From the NCBI RefSeq assembly GCF_042242105.1, contig NC_092028.1, forward strand, positions 12,137,338 through 12,201,337: 64,000 nucleotides of DNA, in the 5' to 3' direction. The notes below the pieces were generated by a model that was not told where the DNA came from, did no database searches, and saw only the letters and a list, made by a program, of their open reading frames with translations. The position numbers were made by a program, and so were the translations under genes. How positions within the stretch are numbered: position 1 is the stretch's first letter; each line of letters begins with the position of its first letter. Of this stretch, positions 14,755 through 25,855 are shown piece after piece. This DNA comes from Pempheris klunzingeri. Lineage: Eukaryota > Chordata > Actinopteri > Acropomatiformes > Pempheridae.

Positions 14755-17700
14755 ATGGACGGAGTGGGATCGTTCGGAGCGGGCCGGGCCGGGTCCACTA
14801 TCGACCCGATTGCCTTCGCCAAACAGCCGCAGACCATCCTCAGAGTGCTGTCCTGGGTGAGAGCGGGTTTTTCCGGTGCTGTATGTGGGTGGCAGGGTGG
14901 TGGAAGCGGTGGAGGTAAAGGGGGTTGGGGGGGGGGTCCTCTCTGTTGTCGTTGCTGCGCGAGACCCGTGACGTGTTCTCACTGCAAATATAGACCCCCA
15001 GAAATCCGGCAATAATTGCAACGAGCAGGGTGTGTAAAAGGAAACCAGGGGATGGATGTTTATATCGGAGTGTATTTGTACAGAAATGCAGCGCACAGGG
15101 TGTAGCCAAGGCCTGGTGGTGCTCTGACACCCTGACCATCACACTGATCTCACTACAGATGTTGATTTTCTAGATCAGAAACCGACATGTCCTCTCTTTT
15201 TTTAAAAAAAAAAAAAACCTTGCTTTGTAATTGCTTTAGAAATTCAGCCTAAAATGTGCAGCAGAGCGGACCAGGATTGTGTCTGTATAGAAAATGAAGA
15301 GACAGATTCCCTCCTCAGCCTCCTCCTTCCTCTTCTTCCTGCCTGCTCTTATTTATTTGCCCCTTCTGAAACATAACAGAATCACTTGCCACACACAGCT
15401 TCTCCGTTTAAATGGCCAATCCTATTTTCAGCTAATGATTTTGCTGATTTGCCCTAAACGGTCGTCGTCCGTCATCCCACCTGTGATTGGTCCGCGATCA
15501 TCTTTACGCACGCAGGGCCGCGGAGACGCGTCGTGCCCTGACGTTTGATGTAACGCATCACCTTTGGGTGACACACAGAAGGTCTTCTCTGCCAGTGCGG
15601 GGATCTCTGAAACACACGGAGCAGGGAGCGACCCAAGAGCGTGAAATGTGTGCGAAATCATCTCGGACTGCGTGCGTGCGGCAGTGTTGGATTTATTGTA
15701 GACATTTTCTGTATTTGCGTACAAGAGGTGAGACAGGATTTTCCAACTGAGCCCTCTGGATGCTATGCCCCTCGTACAAAGGAGACATCCAGGCTTCAGT
15801 TCAAATATCCTACATCAGTCATGTGTTATACACTATGGCCTCACGTGCTTTAAAGCTGAATTGCCTGTGTTGTAGTTTGGTGTAATGTTTGCCTCTGCAG
15901 CTGGAAAAAAAAAACATGTAGATGGTCAGTTATGATCCGAGGTGGCAGAAGTGCTCAGCTCCTTTTCTTATGAAAAGTAACAGCACAACACAGTTAAAAT
16001 CCTCCACTAAAGTCCTACTCAGGCAAAGGTTGTATCATTAAAATGTATGCGTAGCACCAAAGGCATTTTATGCAGATTACTGGTGTATTAACATTAACTC
16101 GTCGAGATGGAGCTTTCAGAACTACTATGTGTACACGTCAGTAGTATAATTCAGTGGTTTCCCACCTGTGGGTGTGAAGAAGCATCCTAAGTACAGTACA
16201 ATGTACTTTGATCAACTGCTGGCTGCAAAGAAAAGAACAAAGAAATACATAAAAGAGCAATTTCAAGAAACAACAGAGGTGCCACTTTGGGTTACTCTCG
16301 CTTTCTTGACGAGAATAAGCTCCCGTTCCTCCATCGCCGAAGCTGCTGCTCGCTCCAACTTAACATGCTTGAGAGGTTTTGATGATTGAGGAACAAGGAA
16401 GTCAAAGCAGATCAGACTAGTACAGAGTAGCAGATTAAAAAAGTTATATGTCTTAAGTTATATGTAGTTACATGTTGCCTATAAACTCAAATATGAAACG
16501 GTGGAATTGTCCCTTAACTGGGCTTCAACATGTTGCTCTTTTTCTGATTTTCCATCACCTTGCACATGTGAACATGTTTTTAAATTCATGCAAAGAAATC
16601 AGCGAAAGTTGCTTGTCCCTTGTGGAGATGCAGTACTTTGATACATGCAGCTTTACCATGTTGATTCCCTAAAAGCACCTGAGTGTGTATCTGCTCGGAT
16701 TATATCCACACGTGATTCATTTAAAAAGTGGACCTGACATTATCCCATTGTGTCCCCCCGCCATCATATGACCCACACCCCCAAGTGTGTGTGTGTGTGT
16801 GTCACATGGCCCTATTCTGCCAACGAGTGTTAGTCAGCTGATCAGTGTCAGCGCACAGAACAAAGGTGGGACGAAATTCAGAGAATGAACCAGAGATCAG
16901 ACCTAAAGAAGGGTGAAAAAGAAAAACGCTGCAGCGACCTTTATAACACTCTCTGTTGGCGTGCGCACCGCCTCGGGACCGTGTGATTCTTGAGGGGAAG
17001 TGAAGCATCCAACTCTTCAGTCAGTCAGTCAGAGAGAAAGAGAGGAAATTGGGTTAATGCCTTTGGTCTGAGCACGCTCAAAGAGACGAGTGATGCTGCC
17101 ACAATCGCGTTTCCAGCGAGCCTGCAACAGTGTTAGTGTGTGTGTGTTAAAGGGAAGGAGACAGTAAGAGAATCGGAGATATGTTGATTGTTAAGGCTGT
17201 AATTTGTTTGTTAATATCTCCTCCCTGCCTCCCTCTTCCTCTTCCTCTTCCCCGCCTGTCCACAGATATTTTCCCTGGTGGTCTTTGCCTCCATCGTGAA
17301 CGAGGGTTATGTCAACATGGGCAGCGAGCGTCTCCACTGCGTCTTCAATAAGAACGCAGACGCCTGCAACTACGGTGTGTTCGTGGGGCTGGTGGGCCTG
17401 CTGGCGTGCTCCTTCTTCTTCCTGGTCGACTACAAGTTCTCCTCCATCAGCTCCGTCAAAGACAGGAAGAAGGCCATAATGCTCGAGATCGGCTTCTCGG
17501 GTGAGGGGGGAAATGTGTTCAGAGTTGACTTTCAGAATTTCTACTTTGTCCTCGCATACATGCAGCACAAAACCTTAAACGGTGTCTGTTTGGGCCCACT
17601 TCTTTGTTTCAGATGACTGCTTTCTTGCACCACCAGAAAATGTTTTAGAGAAATGAGAGTATTTTTAATTTCTAAAGGGAACAAAATCTGTTTCATCTGA

Positions 17701-17970
17701 TCAGGATTTGAGAAATCAACACCAGCAGGTTGCATTGTTTCGTGTCTGAGGTCAATTTGGAAATCACCTGTTGTAACAAAGTGTTTTTGTTCCAATGGTC
17801 TCCGGCAGGTTTCTGGGCCTTCCTGTACTTTGTAAGTTTCTGCTTCCTGGCCAATCAGTGGTCTCGAACCACGGCTGACGAGCTGCCACTCAATCAGGGG
17901 GCAGATGCTGCCCGGGCTGCAATCGCCTTCTCTTTCTTCTCCATAATCACCTGGGTAAGCAACGTGCTGC

Positions 17971-18015
<45 letters not shown>

Positions 18016-19328
18016 CAGTGCAAACAAAAGTAACCAATGTTCATATCATCTCTGGATAGTGAATCTTTACATGTTAAGGTCTGGAGAGGCTACGGCACTA
18101 TAGGACATCATGCAAAATATTAATCGGAAACCATCAAAAGAAATCTGTGATGCAGGTTATATTCTCTAGCAAACGCATAAATCGCTTTACTAGTTATTAC
18201 TTAACTTTGTATTTCATAGTAACCCCGGGTGAGTAAACACGGGACATCCCCACTTTTGATTGAGGGATCTGACTTTCAAAAAGAGAAAAGTTAATAACAC
18301 TTCAAACAGAGGCTCTGGATTAGGACTGCCCGTGTCTGATGGACCCGTTTGATAATCCATCCACGACCTCAACTATCGACAGTAATCATTTTCTGATTAC
18401 ATTTAAGGCGACAAACTCATCATACGTCTGCTTAAAGTAGTTTGTGAGTTAGAAGTGGCATCATCATCGTCTAAATATCTACTCTCCCTTTTGGTCGGGC
18501 TCAACGGAGTCTCGTTTCTTACTCTTTGCTCTGTTTTTTTTTTTTAAAGGATGAGATGTCATTTATGAAGCTACAGCAAGTAGCTGGTTAGCTTAGCATA
18601 GCACAGAGACTGGAAACAGGTGGGGAACGGCTAGCCTGGCTCTGCCCTAAGACACCCTTAAAGCTCATAAATGATCAGAATATATCTTGTTTGCTTAATC
18701 ATTTAGAATAAAATGTGCAAAACTGCCAATTTGCCATTTAATCTGAGTTTTATTGGAGTTATTCCTCAACAGATTTTGTTACTAGCTAGCTAGCTTTTTC
18801 CCCCTTTTTCCACTTTGTATGATAAGCTAAGCTAACAGACTTGTAGCCTTATATTTACGAGACAGACATGAGAGTCGTATCAATCTCCTTATTTCTCCTT
18901 ACTTAAGCCTCTCAGAATGCCATTAAGCATGTCTATTCCTATTCCTGTTAGGAAAATCAAGTCAAGTGAAAGCAACTTTATTTCTATGGTACATTGTATA
19001 AAACAAACATCCTGCTTTTAGAGGTGGTTTCCTGACTGGTATCTGACTGTGATAGCTTTCATGATTCAGTCTGGCTCACTGCAGTGCCTACAGTTATTCT
19101 CTTCCCCCCCCTTTGTAGGCTGGTTTAACAGTGCGTGCGGTCCAGAAGTATTTGCTCGGCACAGACATGACTTTGTTCACCACGGAGCACATGGACGGCG
19201 GCGCGCCCACCCAGCCATACCCCTCCAACTCACCAGGAGCCGTCACCACTGAGACCACAGAGACCTACCAGAGCCCACCATTCACCGAGAACAACGCAGC
19301 ACCCACATACCAGGTTCCCATTTACTAG
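14755..19328 (+). CDS. syngr3: synaptogyrin-3-like synaptic vesicle membrane protein
   Basis: Synaptogyrins are four-pass MARVEL-domain proteins of synaptic and synaptic-like vesicles; SYNGR3 is the neuronal form reported to bind the dopamine transporter. Exons are 14755-14856, 17266-17500, 17809-17954 and 19119-19328, giving 230 residues (human SYNGR3 has 229). The start FGAGRAG, the loop ISSVKDRKKA, the segment DAARAAIAFSFFSI and four hydrophobic segments (about 30-46, 70-93, 114-130, 143-166) mark the family. The tail TETYQSPPFTE followed by YQVPIY fits SYNGR3 better than SYNGR1 or SYNGR2. Position between gfer and znf598 also matches human SYNGR3. Intron 3 starts with a CA repeat. A duplicate copy (a/b) elsewhere in the genome cannot be excluded, so the suffix is left off. 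Confidence 0.92.
17972..18014. repeat. (CA)n microsatellite in syngr3 intron 3
   Basis: About 21 CA units on the sense strand, starting 18 bases after the exon 3 donor. Confidence 0.95.
18549..18930. mobile_element. non-autonomous inverted-repeat element (copy 1)
   Basis: The left arm carries GGTTAGCTTAGCATAGCAC and the right arm TATGATAAGCTAAGCTAAC, which is close to its reverse complement, about 230 bases apart. Matching outer sequence (GAAGCTACAGCAAG on the left; ATGAGAGTCGTATCAATC on the right) is shared with copy 2 near 49540-50010. No coding capacity. It looks like a long-terminal-inverted-repeat MITE or foldback element inside syngr3 intron 3. Confidence 0.7.
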
Positions 19329-20594
19329 ATAAGATAGACCTGATGGTGGAAGAGGAAGGTCAGGAGTGGGATGAGAGGAAAGTGATGGAAAATTGCTTTC
19401 TGTGAGTTCTGCAGTCGTTTATGTGTTGATCTGGGCTGAGTTTTCAATAGCTGTTAAAAGAGCGGCCTCTCCTTTTTCGTTTCCTCCTCTCGTCCCCTTC
19501 TCGTTCCTAAACATTCCAGCTTTGTCTGCACTTTTCTAGACCTGTATGCTGAACTGAGTTTCCTACTTCAAGTCCTCGGATCAGAGCAGATGAGAGACAA
19601 AGAAAAGAGGAGGAGGAAATGTAGGAGAGGAGGCCACTTTGCAGCATTCAAATACTATTTTGGAGAAAAAAAAAAAAAGAGAGATGAAGGAATCAACAAG
19701 TGTGTGACTCCACCACAAAGCAGTATTAGATTACTAAAAATAGTGCAGAAGGCACGCACATACAGCACCTTCATCTTATTCTTTTCATTCATTGAAAAGT
19801 CAAAATCCCCTTTCATGCCAAACGGTACGGGGAACGTTTTCTTAGGGGTTTTTTTTCCGCTTCAGTACGGTCTGGTCGTTCTTTCCCATTTCCCTGCTGC
19901 AGTTAACAGTGATCATATGTATTGAATCTGCATGTTTCCAAACTTAGACATCAACTAAGTGCCATACTGTACTGTGTGTCTCAGACAGTGACTTAATTTA
20001 GTAGACTTCCACATGCTGTAAGAAAAAAAAAAAAAAAACACGACGGCAATGTTTTGTGATCAAGTGCAATATCTCACATTCATATGTAGGTCTGTAGGTA
20101 GGTATATACTGTACTGTAGTTAGGCTAGTTACAGTAAGATTAGACCAATTTTAGGCACTGTCTCAAATTACATGCGAGTCTTTGAATTGTACTAACAAAT
20201 CTCAGGCAACTTTCTGATCGAGCTTCCCTGGTGAAGTTTGTAAGATATGGAAGATACTGTATATCTAAGAGATCCTGAGAGAACGCTTCATCCACAGTTT
20301 AAAAACATTAGTCGAGCATTTATATCATCTTTTCATGTATATACGGTCTTCCTTGATGTGGTGGAATCGTTATTTTAAAGTGTCACAATGCCAACTATAT
20401 TCCTTCGAGTGCATTGTCAGCTGAATCAGTGGGATTCTGGTTCATTCATGTACATGGGTCAGTTTTTCCGGGTTGAACACTCTTAAGATTCATTTAGGAA
20501 ACCCTAATCCACAGCGAATCACCTTTCAGTCTGTTATGTTGCTTAAGGACATGGATGGATTACTGAAGGGAAGATCCTCTAACACTTTTTGTTG

Positions 20595-20765
20595 TAAAGT
20601 CAATCAAACGACTACAGTAAGATGCTAAATGACGACACAGAGATGCACAATGACCGCAAAGACACGCAGAATGACTATAAAGCCGTTCCAAATAGTCACT
20701 AACAACCCAATCGACCACAAAGACCCTCAGAACAACCACAAAGAGACTCAAGAGAATTGTTTGTA
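20595..20765. repeat. degenerate minisatellite, about 20-base unit
   Basis: Repeated variants of ACGACnACAnAGAnnCnCAG, such as ACGACACAGAGATGCACAAT and ATCGACCACAAAGACCCTCA, run in tandem. The downstream text (GTCACTGTGCGTCTCTTTCA) looks like the inverted form of the unit, so the array may be flanked by an opposite arm. Confidence 0.6.
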
Positions 20766-21407
20766 GTCACTGTGCGTCTCTTTCAGTCAGAGGGCCTTGG
20801 TTCTATCTTGGAGGGGTAAAGGTCCTTTTATGTGTCGGTACCCAGGGGCCTTGTTGTCTCATAGTCCGTCCATCGTACCAAGGAATGTGTGTAGTGTGTC
20901 ATTTGAGACAGTGTCCTATGTTGAGTGTCGTGTGTATAAAATGGGGTGAGTGAGGAGATTCTGGGTAAGTCAGGTCTGTTTATGTTTACGTTTTAGAAGC
21001 TGCCAAACTGCCCTGTGTTCTTATTGCTGTCTTCTGATTACCACGTTACTGCTATGTTGTTAATGTCTATAGGATTTTATGTAATCACAAAGCAGGGGGG
21101 GACAACAGATGCTTTTATTCAGTGAGGGAGGTCGGGTTGCTGGAAGATTCACTGCAGTCTCAGGCAAAAAAAAAAAATCAGTTTGTGGGATGTTAAGGAT
21201 TGCTAGCTGGCTAATTCATTGATCCTGCAATCCTGCTATTGAGGGAGTGGGGTTGGAATTTGTTTCCATGGTAACAGGTGGAGGGTTAGGTGGATGTGGG
21301 TCACTAAAGGCCCTGATGTAGATAGTAACCATGCCGACCATGTCAGTGTGTAGCAGTGTCTGTGTCGTGCTTCACATACACTCGCCATCAGCGATATCTG
21401 TAGTTTT

Positions 21408-21408
<1 letters not shown>

Positions 21409-21442
<34 letters not shown>
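21409..21442. repeat. (TG)n microsatellite
   Basis: About 17 TG units followed by a short GA run. Confidence 0.93.
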
Positions 21443-21450
<8 letters not shown>

Positions 21451-23773
21451 TGTACATGTTCGCATGTAGTGCGCATGTGCTAGCATGCGTGAGAGATGTG
21501 TCTGTTTGTGTGAAAATATGTGAGTGTGCGGGGTTAATCAAATTGTGTGGTGCATAAAAATTATTTTCTTGAACATGTGTTTGTCAAAGTTTTAGTGCAG
21601 AGGAGGAAATCAAAAGTCTGTTACACCATTTAATCATTTCCCCAAAATAAGAGTAGTCTTTCTGCTGAAGATATTATCAGTGTCAATGTGAAGATATCTG
21701 AATTACAAAGTATTAAAAGTTTTTTTTAATGAACAGAGCCAAATATAAAACTTCATGTAAGAGTGATATAATTGACCTGTAGAATGCCTTGCCTGCTATT
21801 CTAACTGATCCAGTGTAAAAAAGCGCCCTCTGCAGACCAGAGGAGGTACTGCAGCAGTGGGTCAACTGGCGCTCTCAGAGATTTAAAGTAATCATGATAA
21901 TAATGCATGAAATTGTTGTATAGAACTAATGATATATTGAATACTATGTAATTCTTAAGTTGACTCCAAGATGCAGTGCAAAGTGAGATTCGCCTGCCAT
22001 CAGTGCAGCTGACAGGACTCCCCCTTGTGTTATATTAACCGCATTTTATTTTCAAAACTGCAAACTATAACGCCCAAACAACTCTGTTTCTTCAGTGATG
22101 TTATATTTACCTCGTGATTTTGCTCACCACACGTGCTCTAGTGTGTACGTATATCAAAGCTCCGAGACGAGACTGTACCCGGATGCTAATATTAAACTGC
22201 TGTAAAGAAATCAGAATCCAGGGCCTCGAGCTACACTGATAGAAAGTCAGCTAACTAATATATAATCAGAGTAAAAAGGGTAATCTGCTTTCTCAAGCGA
22301 ATGCTAAGACGCATAATGGCTCACAAAGTAACAATACAGACAAGTGTAGTTATAAAGAAATAAGCTGTTATTCTGGATGCAGTCTAAAGGCCACTGAATT
22401 TTAGCTTTACCTGTGAGTAATTTTTTTTATATTTTATTCACCACAGTTTATCTGCCAGTGCATAGTTAAATAGGTATTTGTAATAAACTGAGGGATGAAA
22501 CAGTAGTATTTTCCTTTCAGGGTTTTAGTTTGGGCATGGGTGCAAGAGTGTTACTGAGTGGAGTTTCAGGTACTTGGAATTACGGTGTGATAGCGTTAAG
22601 TCTATCTGATGCAGTTAAAGGACTATACTTTGTGGTTTTTCATGCTTTAGGCCATTACCTACAAGTTGTGTGAGTATTACAGCACTGGTTTTAGTCCATT
22701 CTTATATATGAATATCAGAGACTGAAGACATTCAATTTTAAGCTTGCCCCAATGCTTATGGTTTCTATGTAGTTGTCTTCGTTGTTCGCGGCGGGGTCCG
22801 CCATTCACTTGCTGAATTCAAGTTGGATTCAAGTAACTAAATATTCCAAGTTGTAATTTTAAAAAGGTGTTGCAAGTTTATTTTCATTCTTGAGGAAAGG
22901 AAATCAATTTACGATCTCATGGCATGCTTGGAAAATGTCAGTAATTATGTTAAGTATGAACAAGTATGCTAAAATATGAAAAACCACCAGTATGGTTCTC
23001 TGGGTATTACTAGGCTGCTAGTAACCTGTTAACAGCAATGAGAGATGGGAAAAGGGTATTGATGGTGGTATTAGATACTTCTGGGGAACTATTGGGTAGT
23101 TTGGGGTTCTGTCAGGTCAGGTTGTATTATTGTTCTCAGTGCTTCGGTCTCTTATTCAGTCAGTGTGGTAGATAAAAATAATAATACAAGCATTCTCTAT
23201 GTTTTGTGCTCTGGCCCATGTACACTACTGTGGTATTGGTTGATTGTAAAATTCAGTACGTTATTGAAGTAAATGGAACCTGTGTGTGATGCTGTCTAGG
23301 GTCTGGTTTGTCCTGTACTACTAAAAATAAAAAAAATATTAATGATTATTAACTAGAATGCACTCTTTGTTGGAAATACTTTGCTTGACCACTCTTAAAG
23401 GGGCCATCGGCACCGAAATCAAAGTTTTATGTGATCCTGCTGTTGTTTTGTTAGACTGAGATAATAAAAGGTGATGATATGTAGTGACGCTGGTGCCATC
23501 AGTTGTGTGGTTTCCAGTATAATACATTGCATGGTTGTTACAATATCTTCCCCCCATAATATTGATAATAAAAATTGAACCCCCATCAGCCAACAAACAA
23601 GTAAACATTGATTTTTGTAGTGTGCTTCCCCTTTAACATGTTTCTTTGAGTTGTTTCTTCCTGTTCTGAAGGTGTTTGACCTCTTCAGTGTAAAAATGCT
23701 GTGTACAGAGATGTGTGTCACTGTCTATTACCTGAATGTCTCTGGACTGCAGTCTGACCGTCACTCCAATAAA

Positions 23774-24497
23774 AAAGAAAACATGTTTTGGACTGCCTGT
23801 TTCTGTCCCTGACTTTAATGTGTGGAGATCTGTATCACCTTTAAAGTGTCTTTAATTGATATTTTTATGATCATGTATGGAATTACAATGAAAAATAATG
23901 TGACTGCTAGCTACTAAAGAACTAAATAAAGTTGGCAGAGAACAAAATTGAGCTAAAAGTTAATATTAAAGCTGCAGTGATTGGTTGACTAATTGAATTT
24001 TGATTAAAAAATGCCAATGAAAATTGATTGTTTTGGGTAATTGTTTATGAAAAAAAAACTGAATTAAGTTTCTTTAGTCCTCAACGACAGTAAACTGAAT
24101 CACTGAGTTATGGACAAAACAAGACATTTTAGGACGTCATCATGGACTCAACGTTTCATCATTTTCACATTTTCTTGACCAAAAATAATAGATTAACTTG
24201 TGAATATTCAACTTACATTCACCAGGTGGCCTGAAACATGTCAGCACCGCTTCATAAGTATGTGCTGAGTGTGTACTCTTTGCTTGTACTCTTTACTCTT
24301 TCATGCTGCCAAAAACAAACAAAAAGTTCAACTGGATAAACTTTAAAAAAGAATGCATTATGCTCATTTGGAGAAAGTCTTAATAAAAGTTATTGGCTAA
24401 AGGCAAGTAAAATATTACTACTTTTGGATTAATGTTAAATATTCATACACACAAGTGTAACAAAGATACAGAAACGTACAGAGCTGACAGAAACAGC
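23774..24497. other. gap between convergent syngr3 and znf598
   Basis: Intergenic space between the two 3' ends. It contains a degenerate dispersed repeat (about 23960-24220) with TCAACGACAGTAAACTGAAT and GGACAAAACAAGACATTTTA, which I assign to the same ATCGATTAATC-type family as 3100-3265. Nothing else was recognised. Confidence 0.5.
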
Positions 24498-24503
24498 TTT
24501 ATT
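24498..24503 (-). promoter_or_regulatory. znf598 polyadenylation signal candidate
   Basis: AATAAA on the minus strand about 1.35 kb past the znf598 stop. A nearer candidate lies at 25334-25339, about 0.5 kb past the stop. Which is used cannot be told from sequence. Confidence 0.4.
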
Positions 24504-25855
24504 GAAGCCAGATGGAAAAAAATAAGCTGCTGTGTGATGTATAGACAAACTATATACACACACACACACACACACACTCAGACACTCTCTCTCTCTCTCA
24601 CTCTCACATGCACACACACAAAGACAAGACAGGCGTGCACACCCAGGTGGGCAGCAGTGCAAGCTAAGGGTCCTGAGAGAGAAGATGAACAGACTGTGCA
24701 CTGGATGTCACCAGATCTCCACTGACAGACACAGTAAACAAGCCTGGTGTGTCAAAGCTGGATTGAAATGGAGGCAGAGTGGAGAGTGTGTCTGGGTAGG
24801 AATGACAATGCTTTTTTGTGTTGCAAGCATTATGATTGGATTATGAATTTCATGATATCTTATTGTAACAAAATGTATATCCAATAAAACCCAGAGATGT
24901 AAATAAAAAAGAGCTACTGGTAACCTCAGTTGTCTCATCTTACCACAGATCCTCGAAAAGTTGATGTATTATTCGAACATAACACACAAGGACACATGTT
25001 CATTGTTTGGTTCTATTTAGTTCCCATTTGAAACCTTGTGCAACATCACAACACTGATTGACTGACCCATCAATCAGCCAATAAATCAAATCATAACCGA
25101 GTGGTGTGAACAGAGTAAAAAGGTATACATGAAGAACCTACATTTGTTCTAATTCTTGAAGCATCTTCCTGTCACTCACCCTCCTACAGTACATGACGCC
25201 TCTGACAGGGTACAATGCATTCACTCGAACACTTCAGACCGTCTGCTGCATGAAGCAGCTGACAATTTAAAGTAATCAACCAGCTACACTTAAATAAATA
25301 TGATGCTGAATAGTTGAGCTGAATATGTTTGTGTTTATTTTGTTATTCAACTAATCGGCCCCACTGGGGAACTCATACAACCTTTATCAAATCGGACCTT
25401 GACTAATGAAATTTTGTCATCTTCTGTTAGTGAAGAAGCAAAGCAAGGTAAAAAAAAATGTAAATCAATACAATTTTTGCATTAGGAAGCAATGTATTCA
25501 AGTGAAGCCGTAGCTTGCTCTCCTCTTTCCTTAAATAAATTGACAGTTAGCCATTGCCAGCTGCAGACGTCCTCAAAAGGATATGAGTGGAATTGGAGTT
25601 CAAATGGGGCAACCAGGTGTTCAAACTGTGAAATCATTCCTACAATCCCATCAATGTAATCTTCACTGAAAGTAAAAGCATCAGAAACCATTTAAATTCC
25701 AATTCATTATAAAATATATGCCCCCCTAACTCCACTAAGACCTGGTCACACAGGAAACTGGTCTCCACACTGGCTGCTGCAGGGCTTTGACGGGGCTGCA
25801 GGGCAACTGAAAATTTGCCCCGCATTGGCAAAGCGAACAGAAGGAAAACGAGGGG

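Larger units (their letters stand above)
19329..23773 (+). other. probable long syngr3 3' UTR
   Basis: No coding exon was seen on either strand. AATAAA at 23768-23773 is followed by a T/G-rich stretch, and the plus-strand text is AT-rich and UTR-like throughout, so a 3' UTR of about 4.4 kb is plausible for a brain gene. An earlier AATAAA lies near 23325. Inside are a degenerate minisatellite (about 20595-20765), a TG repeat (21409-21442) and poly-A tracts. The extent is inferred; earlier ends are possible. Confidence 0.45.

Noticed and set aside
14483-15142. Several overlapping open frames of 100-187 residues around the syngr3 promoter
   Set aside because: They arise from GC-rich promoter sequence and CA/GA simple repeats. 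Only the frame starting at 14755 fits a known protein and splices correctly.
20595-20765. CRISPR-like spaced repeats
   Set aside because: Units are degenerate and tandem, without constant repeats and unique spacers, and this is vertebrate DNA.
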